Below are positions 1-9,868 of a DNA stretch of 64,000 nt, one piece after another; positions within the stretch are counted from its first letter, which is position 1, and the number at the start of each line of letters is the position of its first letter. The stretch comes from Meghimatium bilineatum (Eukaryota > Mollusca > Gastropoda > Stylommatophora > Philomycidae): positions 31,566,617 through 31,630,616 of the forward strand of contig CM067306.1 in assembly GCA_034231615.1 (NCBI GenBank), given 5' to 3'. The translations under genes and the position numbers were made by a program. The notes beneath the pieces are model-generated. The model ran no database searches. It saw only the letters and a program-made list of their open reading frames with translations, and was not told where the DNA came from.

Positions 1-312
1 CTCCTTCTGACACTGTAAACACACGAAATAATTGAACCCTTCCTCTTTAGATAACGTAACCTCATAATTAACGTTACGGAGAATACACAACAAACCACAC
101 CGCCGCCCGTTTTATATTATGACAGTAGAACTATAAGAAAATTATGTGATTACTCAAAATGTTTCATACGTAAGCTTGGGTTTTTTTTTCTGCAAAACTC
201 CATATGTGCAAAGTATGACGGCCATATGGGGGGGGGAGGAGAGGTGGTGACCATTCATGTTAAAGTATTGACCATCCACTTCTGTAAGCGCCGTATACCC
301 ACCGTTTTCCCC

Positions 313-315
<3 letters not shown>
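1..315. other. Unassigned left flank
   Basis: No coding or repeat family is recognised here. A run of nine G lies at 228-236, the first of several poly-G tracts in the left third of the window. The stretch ends at the TA microsatellite. Confidence 0.5.

Positions 316-381
<66 letters not shown>
316..381. repeat. (TA)n microsatellite
   Basis: About 33 uninterrupted AT dinucleotides. Short ORFs on both strands that read through it as alternating Tyr-Ile are artefacts of the repeat. Confidence 0.98.
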
Positions 382-384
<3 letters not shown>

Positions 385-433
385 ACCTGTGTTAAAATTA
401 TATTCCTTACAACTCTCCCACCTGTGTTAAAAT
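381..433 (+). repeat. 18-bp direct repeat beside the microsatellite
   Basis: TCCCACCTGTGTTAAAAT occurs at 381-398 and again at 416-433, separated by 17 bp. The first copy starts where the TA tract ends. This looks like a local slippage or duplication product. Confidence 0.85.
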
Positions 434-927
434 GAATAAATGGTAGAAGTTTCTCTGGCAAAGAAAGCTGCAATAAAAGCGAGCACATGGATCAAAAGAA
501 ACAATAGATTAATGTTTTTGAGATTGTTGAATAGTCCAATGTCAGATGAATAACTTCTAAATCCGCTTATGTGATCCATAAATGAATCCAAGGTGGAGAA
601 AGTGAACAATGTATAACCCAAGTATGTAATTGTTCAGCACTGTGAACATTCTGCAGTTATGTTGAATGGTATACAGGATTTTTGATTTATTTAAGATCAA
701 AACTTGCAAAATGAAATGTCTGAAGAAGGCCATTGGAATCATCAGACTCAACCAAAATACGCAATGAGAACACGAGAAAGATAATAGATAAAACACGATG
801 CATATAATATATATAGAAACAAAAGATAAAATAATTGGATAATGGAGGGAGGGGGTTTAAATTTCAGTAATTTTTACCAATGCGGACGTTTTTATAAGAA
901 TTGTCTATTGTCATAACGTCCACACTT
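434..927. other. Unassigned AT-rich stretch
   Basis: Short hydrophobic ORFs occur on the minus strand, but none resembles a known protein and base composition is simply AT-rich. Nothing is called as a gene. Confidence 0.5.
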
Positions 928-2490
928 GCCGCTGAGCGTAGAGGTTTGTACAGAAGATGTAGTCTGTGTTCCAGAGCCAGGTGTGTTTATATGGTTGTAG
1001 TGCAGTCATGTTTATTCAGGATGGTCTTGATGTTGTCTATCTATCTTTTCCTAGGTCTGCCCTTAGCTTTGTATCATTATTTAAATCTTGTTATATGCTC
1101 TTATGGGACCGTTTATCCTCATAAGACGTCAAAACAATTTGATCTGTTGTTTCTCTATATACTTGATGCACTATGTTATACTTAGTATCCGTCTGATGTT
1201 CTAATTGCGCACCTTGTCGAATCTGATGACTCAAATAGCCTTACTTAGACATTTCGCAAGTTTCGATCTTTCTCTTATGTGTAGGTGTTAGTTGCCAAGT
1301 CTGGCATTGGTAGCATAGTGTTGGCACAAAGATGATCTTACTTATGTGTAGGTGTTAGTTGCCAAGTCTGGCATTGGTAGCATAATGTTGGCACAAAGAT
1401 GCTCTTACTTATGTGTAGGTGTTAGTTGCCAGTCTGGCATTGGTAGCATAGTGTTGACACAAAGATGCTCTTACTTATGTATAGGTGTTAGTTGCCAAGT
1501 CTGGCATTGGTAGCATAATGTTGGCACAAAGATGCTCTTACTTATGTGTAGGTGTTAGTTGTCAAGTCTGGCATTGGTAGCATAGTTTGGCACAAAGATG
1601 CTCTTACTTATGTGTAGGTGTTAGTTGCCAAGTCTGGCATTGGTAGCATAATGTTGGCACAAAGATGCTCTTACTTATGTATAGGTGTTAGTTGCCAAGT
1701 CTGGCATTGGTAGCATAGTTTGGCACAAAGAAGATCTTACTTATGTGTAGGTGTTAGTTGCCAGTCTGGCATTGGTAGCATAGTTTGGCACAAAGAAGAT
1801 CTTACTTATGTGTAGGTGTTAGTTGCCAGTCTGGCATTGGTAGCATAGTTTGGCACAAAGAAGATCTTACTTATGTGTAGGTGTTAGTTGCCAAGTCTGG
1901 CATTGGTAGCATAATGTTGACATAAAGATGATCTTACTTATGTGTAGGTGTTAGTTGCCAGTCTGGCATTGGTAGCATAGTTTGGCACAAAGAAGATCTT
2001 ACTTATGTGTAGGTGTTAGTTGCCAGTCTGGCATTGGTAGCATAGTTTGACACAAAGATGATCTTACTTATGAGTTTCTTTACTTCCATGTTGTTTTTTT
2101 GGGTGCTTTAGCAAAAGTGACATCTGGTATATCACAATATTTTCATTTTGACATCTTGTTTCTATCTTCTCAATTGACTCGTCCGTCTTCTGTGAAGATA
2201 CTTCGTAGGTGCTTGAACTCTTTGACTTTTATTATTTTTGTGTTCTCTATTTGAATGTTTAAATGCTCTGCTGATCTCGTTATTTGCATAGTTTCTGCTT
2301 TTTGTATATTGATTCGCTTGTTGTATTTATTGCATATTCTTGATAGTGAGTTGATGTGAGTTTGCAGTTTTTCTTCGTCATCATATATGATGTTTTTATC
2401 GGCAGCGAAAAGCAGTTTACTGAGTTTGTTTTTACGTTGTTCATTCTCTGTTGTTTCATAAATCAGAAGTTGTATAAGAATACGCATATA
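928..2490 (-). pseudogene. Decayed LINE reverse transcriptase, C-terminal part, split by a minisatellite
   Basis: Reading the minus strand from about 2490 leftwards gives RT palm and thumb sequence in the usual order. LLFAADKNI near 2,400 is an eroded FADD catalytic box with the first Asp replaced by Ala. It is followed by DDEEKLQTHINSL, NIQKAETM and IFTEDGRVN. The 67-bp minisatellite comes next. To its left come KRKIETCEM, KVRN, then IKYIEKQQIKLF with a stop, RLMRINGPIRAYNK, and finally GRPRKR with a stop before IDNIKTIL. These match the C-terminal region of invertebrate non-LTR retrotransposon polyproteins. Several stops and frame changes show it is dead. The 5' part (endonuclease and RT fingers) is absent, as expected of a 5'-truncated copy. 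Family assignment is by eye; the left boundary is approximate. Confidence 0.82.
1276..2075. repeat. 67-bp minisatellite, 12 copies, derived from LINE RT sequence
   Basis: The core GTAGGTGTTAGTTGCC recurs 12 times every 64-68 bp. Copies differ by small indels (CCAAGTCTGG or CCAGTCTGG; GTGTTGGC or GTTTGGC). One unit read on the minus strand translates as FVPTLCYQCQTWQLTPTHK, which is the segment expected at this point of the enclosing LINE RT. Flanking codons continue the protein on both sides (KKLISKIIFV upstream, KRKIETCEM downstream). The array is therefore an internal amplification within the element. Sixty-seven is not a multiple of three, so successive copies fall in different frames. Confidence 0.93.
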
Positions 2491-2529
2491 AATTCTATTA
2501 CATATGACTGTATGTAAAAATAAGATGAC

Positions 2530-3018
2530 AGCTATGTTGATGGAAAAGATCTAAAGATAGTAGTAAGAAACATGTATTGGAAACAAACAGCTGTGTCGAG
2601 GGTTGACGGTAATGTAGGAGAATTTTAAAAGATAGAGATGGGCATCAGACAAGGATGTGTAATGTCACCAGATCTTTTCTTTCTGTATACAGAGGATATT
2701 ATGTAAGACTTAGAAAACATGCTAGGAACAGCAGTTGGAGGTTACAAAATCTGAATAATCTAAGATATGCTGACGATACAGTTCTGATTGCAGGGAGAGA
2801 ACAAGAAATTTAAACCTTGTTAGACATGGTTGTAAAAAAAAGTGAAAACAAAACTCTCAGTCTAAACCAGAAGAAACCAGAAGTAATGGCTGTTTCAAGA
2901 AATACACACCGCCAGAATACAGCATTACTATCTATGATTCAACATTAAATCATGGGGATAAAGTCAAGTATCTTGGCACCATTTTAACATCAGATGGCAG
3001 GTGCTTAAATAAGTAACA
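2530..3018 (+). pseudogene. Decayed LINE reverse transcriptase, palm domain
   Basis: Plus-strand translation shows VRNMYWKQTA, then GIRQGCVMSPDLF at 2,641-2,679 (the conserved RT motif before the catalytic box). The catalytic box is YADDTVLIAG near 2,763-2,792, followed by LGTILTSDGRC near 2,975-3,005. The YADD residues are intact but stops interrupt the frame, for example before KIEMGI and after TEDIM. It lies back to back with the minus-strand LINE ending at 2,490. The protein resembles the fragment at 19,214-19,721, which carries the next part of such a polyprotein, so both may come from one family. It stops abruptly after GRCLNK. Confidence 0.88.
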
Positions 3019-3887
3019 GTAATTGCAGTAAGAGTAACTGTAACAATGAAACAGTAACCCTATGGTTTTTTTTTTAATTGATAGAACAAGGGGATCTCAT
3101 CCAAATTTCTCGTATTTGTATATAGGAAACAATAATTTGTAAAAATATTTTAGACAGATGCATACAATTAAAAAAAAATAATACACTAATTGGTAAATGC
3201 AAATTAAAAGTGAAAGTACATCAGGAGTAGATTTCTCAACTTTGTTGTGACATAATAATTAATTAAAACAAATCTGTTGACAACTGTGTATATTATCTCC
3301 CCTTCATTGCAAACGTAAAACCACCTTCTATAAAGTGAAAACCACCTTCTATAAAGTGGCAAGTTCCCTGTTTACTGTGACTAAATTATATTTCATTAAT
3401 GAAGCATTATGTTTAGTCAGTGTGACTATCTAAGACACATTAGTCAAGTTTTCTTCCAGTAAACAGAGCCCTATTTCTATCTCGTGAACACAGTTCACGA
3501 AAGTAAGATTGCTCTTAAGATGTCAACATTAGGACCAGTAAGAAAAACCAAAACACAAACAATGCGTGGTGTGGACTGTGCTATGTGGTTTTGATCAGTG
3601 GTGCCAATGTGGTGTGGAAAAATCAAGCAAAGTTAGTGGTACTGTTATTGTTGTCTACCATGCACATCGTAAAATGTGACTAAGAAGGTTTTGGGAGGTT
3701 GAGTTGGCTCTCCTACTCAATAGGGTGTGTCTCCTATGCTGAATAGGGTATGTCAGATCGAAAGGCGCAGATATCGCAACCACGATGTAAATTATGACAT
3801 ACCACATTCCATTCTCCGGATTACATCCTGATAACATACAGGAGTTTGAGGACGAACGCATAAAAAGAGGAAGCAGATAAAGATCAG
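3019..3887. other. Unassigned stretch with small duplications and an inverted repeat
   Basis: No gene is recognised. A 21-bp unit with core CCACCTTCTATAAAGTG is duplicated at 3,317-3,337 and 3,338-3,358. CTGTTTACTG at 3,368-3,377 pairs with CAGTAAACAG at 3,457-3,466. Inside that pair TGACTAAA pairs with TTTAGTCA. The nested pairs could be the remains of a small inverted-repeat element. Confidence 0.5.
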
Positions 3888-3905
3888 TGGTTCTCAAAAT
3901 GTAAT
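3888..3905 (+). repeat. Possible hAT-type terminal repeat
   Basis: CAGTGGTTCTCAAAATG resembles the terminal inverted repeat of many hAT transposons, which typically start CAGTGGTTCTCAAA. No matching opposite end and no 8-bp target duplication were found nearby. This may be a lone relic or chance. Confidence 0.3.
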
Positions 3906-4108
3906 TAGGTTTACGTCTGGGGCTATATATTTGAAGGGAGGGGGGTAATTTCACAAAAAAATGAAACTATGGCGCAGATTATTCCAGATCTGCAACATAA
4001 AAATAAGTTTTTGAATGCTTCTATTCTTTTACAAAACTGCCCACTATATCACAGCACAAAGGGGAAACGATGGCTATCTGAAACAGCTCTGGCGGAAAGC
4101 TCTACTGC

Positions 4109-4224
4109 ACTGTCTAACTGCTGCACTGTCTAACTGCTGCACTGTCTAACTATTGCACTGTCTAACTGCTGCACTGTCTAACTGCTGCACTGTCTAACTG
4201 CTGCACTGTCTAACTGCTGCACTG
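4109..4224. repeat. 16-bp minisatellite, about 7 copies
   Basis: ACTGTCTAACTGCTGC is repeated in tandem seven times. One copy has ATTGC in place of CTGC-type sequence; the rest are identical. It appears young. Confidence 0.96.
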
Positions 4225-6159
4225 GAGCTGTTCTTTGAACAGTTCAGTTCTTTGATGGAATCCATATCAGCATCTGACCTGCTGGAAAACGAGGAAGAAG
4301 GGGAAAAGAATTATGCGATGCATAAGATATACGATAGTTATAATCCTTGAGGAAAGATGTCAAGCTTTTTTCGGGTCTATAGGAATTAATCTCTAGTGCC
4401 TGGAACAACACATCGGCTGGAAATACGAGGGCTGGGACAACACAGTGCAATATAAGGAAAAACGGATTTAGATACAAATGTTATCAATATGTATACGCAC
4501 GACATACTAGCGAATAGGCGCAAAGACATACGACGTTTTGAAAAAGAAACCATCATCAGGACAAACTATAGCTGACTAACAATGAATAGAAACACACGTA
4601 TGACAAAATGGGAGGCAAGGGATGATGAAAGTGGGAGAGAAAGAAGCACAAGCACAAGTGATTATTAAGGGAGTGATATTACGGATGATGAAATCAACCC
4701 TGGTAACAGGAGATAAAAAGAAAATTGAGATCTTGTCAACAAGACATAGATGCTTTCCATCTTAGTTCTCACTAAGGATAATTGAGTCTGCGTTTGTTAT
4801 CAAACTCCTGCAAATTAGCGTTTTGTCATTGTTCACAACATTGATGCGAGATCTTCGCTTTTGACCTAACACATTCGACTTTATAATGGCACTGTATCAT
4901 TGTGACCTTATATAGGAGGGGGCAGCCAACTCCACCATATAACCTCCTTAGTCGTTTCTTAAAATATACATGGAAAGCAAACAGTATTGCTATTATTTGT
5001 TCCCCTCTCGAGATTTAAAAAAACACTAATGGTGTGTGACTTTTTAAAAACAATTTGTGTTGTCTAGTGCTTTTTACGGAACGAGTTGGTGGCACTTGCC
5101 TAAACACAATACGTGTTAAATGGTGGTTATTTTGTGCATCTATCATTCAGGGCAATATACCGCTAATTTTCCCAAACAACTTGCATATCATATATTAATA
5201 AAAGAAAAGTGTGAAAACCAGAATACTGGTTTCATTAGTTATTATAAAGATAAAGAATGCAACAGATCGCATGTAACCCATGTCTGCTGAAAGACACCAG
5301 TACACATAGAAATGACCGGAATATACCGATGTGGTATCAAAAATTCCCCATTACACATTGTTTACTACACTGTATAATCTTGTCTCTCAATTAGTTGTGT
5401 GGACTATTTGAAAATAATCCATCTGAAGTCACATTATTTAACCATTACAGTGATTTTAATTGGTCACTTTTGTATACATTGTGTCGACAGCCAATGACAA
5501 ATCAACGTCAAGTAAAGTCATTTAGTAGAATGAGTTCACGTGACTGTATTTGACGAGAGACACGGTACAGTAAGTCGATATGACCTAGCAAAAGACAATC
5601 TCATAAAACGTTTACAAACAAAAATGTAAAAGTCATGATTGAATGATTGTCCAAACAAATGTCAAGTGTTTTGTTTTTGAGAAAACTAATTGTACTTGAA
5701 TTAAACTCACAACATAAAAACATGACTCTTTTTGGAACTTGACGTTTTAAAAATATAAAAACGTGATTGCAATGCAAAAATAGGATAAAAACTGAGGCTC
5801 TGTATGGAAAAATAATTTTGTAAAATATATTTTGAGGCTCTGTCTAGGATAGCAGGGCTATAGAGAGTGGACATTTCCATTATTCATTAAGGGTCATAAC
5901 CCCGCAGATACTATCAGATAAGGGGATGTAATACATGTGAAATGTATTAATATGTGCAAATGTATTAATAAATCATAAGAACACAAATATTTTGATCTGA
6001 TCATGTGGTAATATAATTTAAATAAACAACTCTAATTTATCTTGAGTGATTTTATGTAACTCTTCCCCGTTCTACTATTTATAAAAACGTTTTTTTGAAA
6101 GCAATATGCACGACATTCTTCCCTAACTGTTGACATGGTGAACAAAAGTGTGGCACATA
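4225..6159. other. Unassigned intergenic stretch
   Basis: No coding region, RNA gene or clear repeat is recognised on either strand. The longest ORF is a 77-residue minus-strand frame at 4,244-4,477 without a known motif. Confidence 0.5.
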
Positions 6160-6560
6160 AGCTTTTGGATGTTAAGGGATAATGTCCGTACAAGGTTCAA
6201 GTTCCCCGCGGAACTTTACATACAAAAGTTGGCTCTTGACTTTGTATGGGAACTAGTGTCAGTAGTCCGTTCACATGTCTTAGACTCCACCGCGGGGTCA
6301 AGGTTCAGCCAGTGTCGAGTCAGCTCGCTCGTCACAGTACCGCTTGGGATCTAGGCTGGTTCCTCCCCATATGACATGTTAAGACAGGACGAAGTCACCG
6401 GGGTGAAGTTTTCGGTCGTACGGAATGTTAACAGCATAAACGTGCTCAGCTAAGTGGTGAGCTATACTTAGCGTCCGAGTGGCTTTCGAATGTCGGCGCC
6501 TGCTATGTCATACCGCCTCGAAAGAGGATTACGGGGGTATAGGAGAGCTGCTTAGAAAGT
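6160..6560. other. Locally GC-richer unassigned block
   Basis: This about 400-bp block is richer in CpG and G+C than its AT-rich surroundings (CCGCGG twice, CACCGGGG, TCGGCGCC, CCGCCTCG). No protein is recognised. GTCCGAGTGGC near 6,471 faintly resembles a tRNA A-box, but no convincing B-box follows. It could be an old mobile element or a promoter or exon remnant. Confidence 0.4.
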
Positions 6561-7996
6561 GCTTCACTCGACTTTTTTGTCATGAAATTATCTAAATTTT
6601 AGTATTATTTGTATTTACACGGTTACCACTTAAACGTATTTTTGATACTGTTATTTATTGGAAAGAATAAACAATATTGATACAAAGTAATAATATTGTC
6701 TTACAGTTTTTAATGGCCATAGTTCTTAATTCGTAATTTAAAAGATCTAATTATAATTTCGTTAACACAAGAAAATAAATTAGTATTCACGAGAAAAAAA
6801 AATGGGATTGCAATTTGTGAGTTTTAAAACGCTTCATTTTTGAGAGAAAATTTATTTTCAACAATAACGCAATTCCACAATATAACGACATCCACCTGTG
6901 TCAAGTGAGTTTAAAAAAAATGTAAACTCAAAATATTTTGACTTGATACATTGCTTACTAAAATTGCGGAAATATACATTTGTTTATGTTAATGGCACGT
7001 ATGTATTGTAATTGTATGTATTGAGTGCAAAGATGTGTCCAGGTCTCACCAAGATTGTCTTGGTTTTATAACACTGACTTATATCTCGCCCTGTTTTGCC
7101 TATGTCCCAGTTTCTATAACATTTTACAAATACAACAAATGTGTTACGTGTTAAAATCAACACACTTGGTCTCGCTTCGTTCAAGCGAAGAAACACGCTT
7201 GGTAACCTTAAATGCGGTCGAGCGTGAAGACTTTGATTTATTTATACATAGATTAGTGGTCATAAGGTATTTTCTGTAGACGTATTAATTAATTCACAGT
7301 ATTATGTGATTGCCATGTGTCTTCTGTCACGGAGATCATCTAATAAATAAATTACATTTCCAACACAGCTGACATGTGTTCTTTGATCTAATTAAAAAGA
7401 AAGAATCTCTTCAAGAATCTGTTTCTAGTAAACAAAAATCTGAACGTAGTGATAGATAAACTTAATTTCCAATAGAAATCGTCCTTGGTTGGCGGGTCTG
7501 AAAGGGGAGCATGGGGAGCTAAACTGTTACCTGTCAAGCATATCGTAAGCAGCAACTAAGAGGAATTTAAGGTGGAGTTTGTTGTCCCATAATGGCCCGT
7601 AGATAAGGAGGTTGTAGTGTTGAGATATTCAACTTCCCGTCCTTTAGCAAATCAGAATAGGTCTATGCCTTTTAGCATTAGAAATTTGGCCAAAATGCGG
7701 GTAAAAAGTCTCTCCCCCCTCCCCCGTAGAGATTTTCACAAAATGAACATCACATGAAGATCTGATACACGAAATACACGAATGACTTTTTTAAAGGGAA
7801 TTACTACTCCCCCTACTTTATAATATATTTATAACACTGGTCTCATCCCACAGTGTCAAATTGACCTAGAGGCTATGCTGAAGTTCGATTTGTCAGTTAA
7901 GCTGTCAATTATGGCACAAATTTTATCTGGACTATATCCTGCTGATCTGCAGGAGCTTGAGATTGGATACAGAAGATGAAACAAGAAGTTGAAAAT
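6561..7996. other. Unassigned AT-rich stretch
   Basis: No gene or repeat family is recognised. Overlapping 70-84 residue ORFs at 6,984-7,279 on both strands have no recognisable motif. Confidence 0.45.
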
Positions 7997-8128
7997 ATGT
8001 TTACACCAGAAGGTATCAATCTTGAACAGATGTGTGCACCAGAAGGCATCTATCTTGAACAGATGTGTGCACCAGAAGGCATCTATCTTGAACAGATGTG
8101 TGCACCAGAAGGCATCGATCTTGGTGAA
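7997..8128 (+). repeat. 33-bp minisatellite, 4 copies
   Basis: Four 33-bp units begin at 7,997, 8,030, 8,063 and 8,096. Because 33 is a multiple of three they read as an 11-residue repeat (MCAPEGIYLEQ) in a 71-residue ORF at 7,976-8,191. The ORF has no recognised domain. Whether it is coding cannot be decided from sequence alone. Confidence 0.93.
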
Positions 8129-8434
8129 GAATGGAATATCTTTTCAAGACTATCTTTGCAATCACTAGAGAGTTCATTGATAAACATATGAATGTGAATG
8201 AATGCTGTGTTCACGGAGTTTATCTCCGAACATTTTCATGACACAGACGATCAAAATAATCCACAATCAGTGGTTCGAATGGACTTTTACCACCAGATCA
8301 CGTGGAATAACAGTTCACGAAGCCAGTAGAGCCTTCACTAAACAACAAACATCCTAACGATGTGTGTGCTGTAACGCAATTACACTTGCTAGAAATTGAA
8401 GCCTATTTACGCTAAGACGATATCAACATTATCA
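8129..8434. other. Unassigned stretch
   Basis: No feature is recognised between the 33-bp repeat and the LINE 3' end. Confidence 0.45.
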
Positions 8435-8720
8435 TCAGGTGCCATGCCGGCTGACGTAGGCGACCATGGCTCTCCATATCTCTCTGTCTAAAGTATTATG
8501 TATCAAGCTCGTTGTTGTTTCCCTGCCGTGCCATGTTGTCAAACTGTCTAATATATTTTCACGTTGTAGCCATCTGTCTCTGTTGCCTTCAATCTTGCCT
8601 GTTGTGACTATATTCTCCAAACCTCCCTGTCTCATGAAGTGGTCAAAAATATGAAGATTGTCTTTTTCTTATATTATTTATTAGGGTCCGTTTCGCATTT
8701 GACTCTTTCAACACTTACAC
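8435..8720 (-). pseudogene. LINE 3'-terminal fragment (HGT-ending family)
   Basis: The minus strand encodes the RT C-terminal tail: HFMRQGGLENIVTTGKIEG, then ILDSLTTWHGRE, then a terminal SRHGT immediately followed by TGATGATAAT. The first codons of that short repeat are the stop. Upstream sequence as far as about 8,720 is more decayed (NNLHIFDHFM-like, with stops). The same terminal organisation occurs at 18,733-19,184, with HIMRRGGIENIVTTGKIEG and AIRHGT. The copy is 5'-truncated. Confidence 0.85.
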
Positions 8721-8830
8721 ATTAGTTTTTCTGACAGGCCATGATATTCTAAGTCCATGATATCAACATACCTTAACCAAAAGGTTGTAATCCCTTATTG
8801 ACCAATCATCAACTAAGGAAACATTTATTC

Positions 8831-8892
8831 ATACACTGTAAATGTCACGTGATTGTGTCTCCTGTGTACATCGTTATTAGTTTACAGTGTAT
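8831..8892. repeat. 12-bp inverted repeat
   Basis: ATACACTGTAAA at 8,831-8,842 is perfectly complementary to TTTACAGTGTAT at 8,881-8,892, with a 38-bp loop. It could be a hairpin or the ends of a tiny element; no target duplication was noticed. Confidence 0.7.
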
Positions 8893-8939
8893 ACGTTTTT
8901 GAGTATTCCTGTATTTCTCGGTCGTTGGGTTTTTGTGGT

Positions 8940-8960
8940 GGGGGGGGGGGGGGGGGGGGG
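8940..8960. repeat. Poly-G tract of 21 G
   Basis: An uninterrupted run of 21 G preceded by a TGGTG-type sequence. Such tracts can form G-quadruplexes and are error-prone in sequencing. Confidence 0.97.
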
Positions 8961-9594
8961 TTACCGTGAGGATAAAATAAGACGATTGATTGAACAGGCC
9001 TAAGTCTGACCTATTTATTCGAGGTTCTTAATCAGAGTTGGCACGTTCCTTTCTTTTTTTTAAAGTGACATTTCCCCGTAAACATGACAGAAGTTTAACA
9101 TTACAATACTGCCAATAGCCTATTCATTACAGATGAGGTATAGTCTTCGCACGAAAGGTCAGCAACAGTTCCCATTTACCTTTATGTGCTATCAGACCAT
9201 ACTATAAGCCTATAACCGGGTGTTGTGGCACACGCCCCAAAGGTGGAAAAGGGGGGGGGGAATTTCCTTGTTTAGGGGGACACTTGAAAAAAATAATTTT
9301 GTACTTGAGATTTAGTTGTTGATTATATGTTTTGAACATTTAGCCTATTTAACTGTTTTTTTTTCTTCTAATAATCTTCTAGTGTTTTCTTCCTAAAACG
9401 CCAGTCTTGTGTCCTGAACAAGTTATAATTAGGTTTCATTTATGGAATAAGTCATTTTTTGAATAGACCTATACAAAATGTAGGACTGGGGGGGGGGGGT
9501 AGGGGGTGGCATCAGAATTTTTGAAAGATTGAGGGTGGGGAAAGGTTTAAATAAAAGGTTGGGTAAAACTGCTATACCCTGCCAGGTTCACAGT
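8961..9594. other. Unassigned stretch with further poly-G tracts
   Basis: No gene is recognised. Additional G-runs lie near 9,251-9,260 and at 9,488-9,509 (twelve G, TA, five G, T, GG). Confidence 0.6.
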
Positions 9595-9760
9595 AGTACC
9601 ACATTGGATGAAACAACACCCAGAGTTCTCCAGCGAATTCTTTCAGCGACGCAGATGAGTGAAAATACCTTGATGCTGCCTGTCCATGATTTTCTTAGTC
9701 TTCGTCTGCTTCTTCCAACCTCGACTGTTCCCTGTAGTATAGTTTATAACGAATAATCAT
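9595..9760 (-). pseudogene. LINE 3'-terminal fragment (GTVEGG-type)
   Basis: The minus strand reads GTVEVGRSRRRLRKSWTGS, then AERIRWRTLGVVSSNVVLL and a stop. This matches the C-terminal end of LINE polyproteins that carry a GTVEGGRR-RGR-K-W-D-NI motif followed by an (A/E)DR-RWR motif. The fragment at 15,955-16,195 on the plus strand has the same motif (ILQGMVEVERRLGGQKKTW). Both are short 5'-truncated tails. Confidence 0.78.
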
Positions 9761-9868
9761 ATCATCACACATCCAAAAATACCATCAGAGCCGCAGACAA
9801 GTTTTCATTGAGGAAGGGAAAATAATGTCAAAAAAGGCATTCATCCATTTTTTAATGTAATTCCTTCC

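Noticed and set aside
226-488. ORFs with long alternating Tyr-Ile tracts
   Set aside because: Translation of the TA microsatellite.
901-1185. 94-codon plus-strand ORF
   Set aside because: It is the antisense of the minus-strand LINE C-terminal region, which explains the sequence better.
3888-4500. A complete hAT transposon starting at the CAGTGGTTCTCAAA motif
   Set aside because: No second terminal repeat, no 8-bp target duplication and no transposase sequence found downstream.
6160-6560. A CpG-island promoter or tRNA-Leu/Ser-like gene
   Set aside because: No adjacent exon, no B-box and no cloverleaf; listed only as a composition anomaly.
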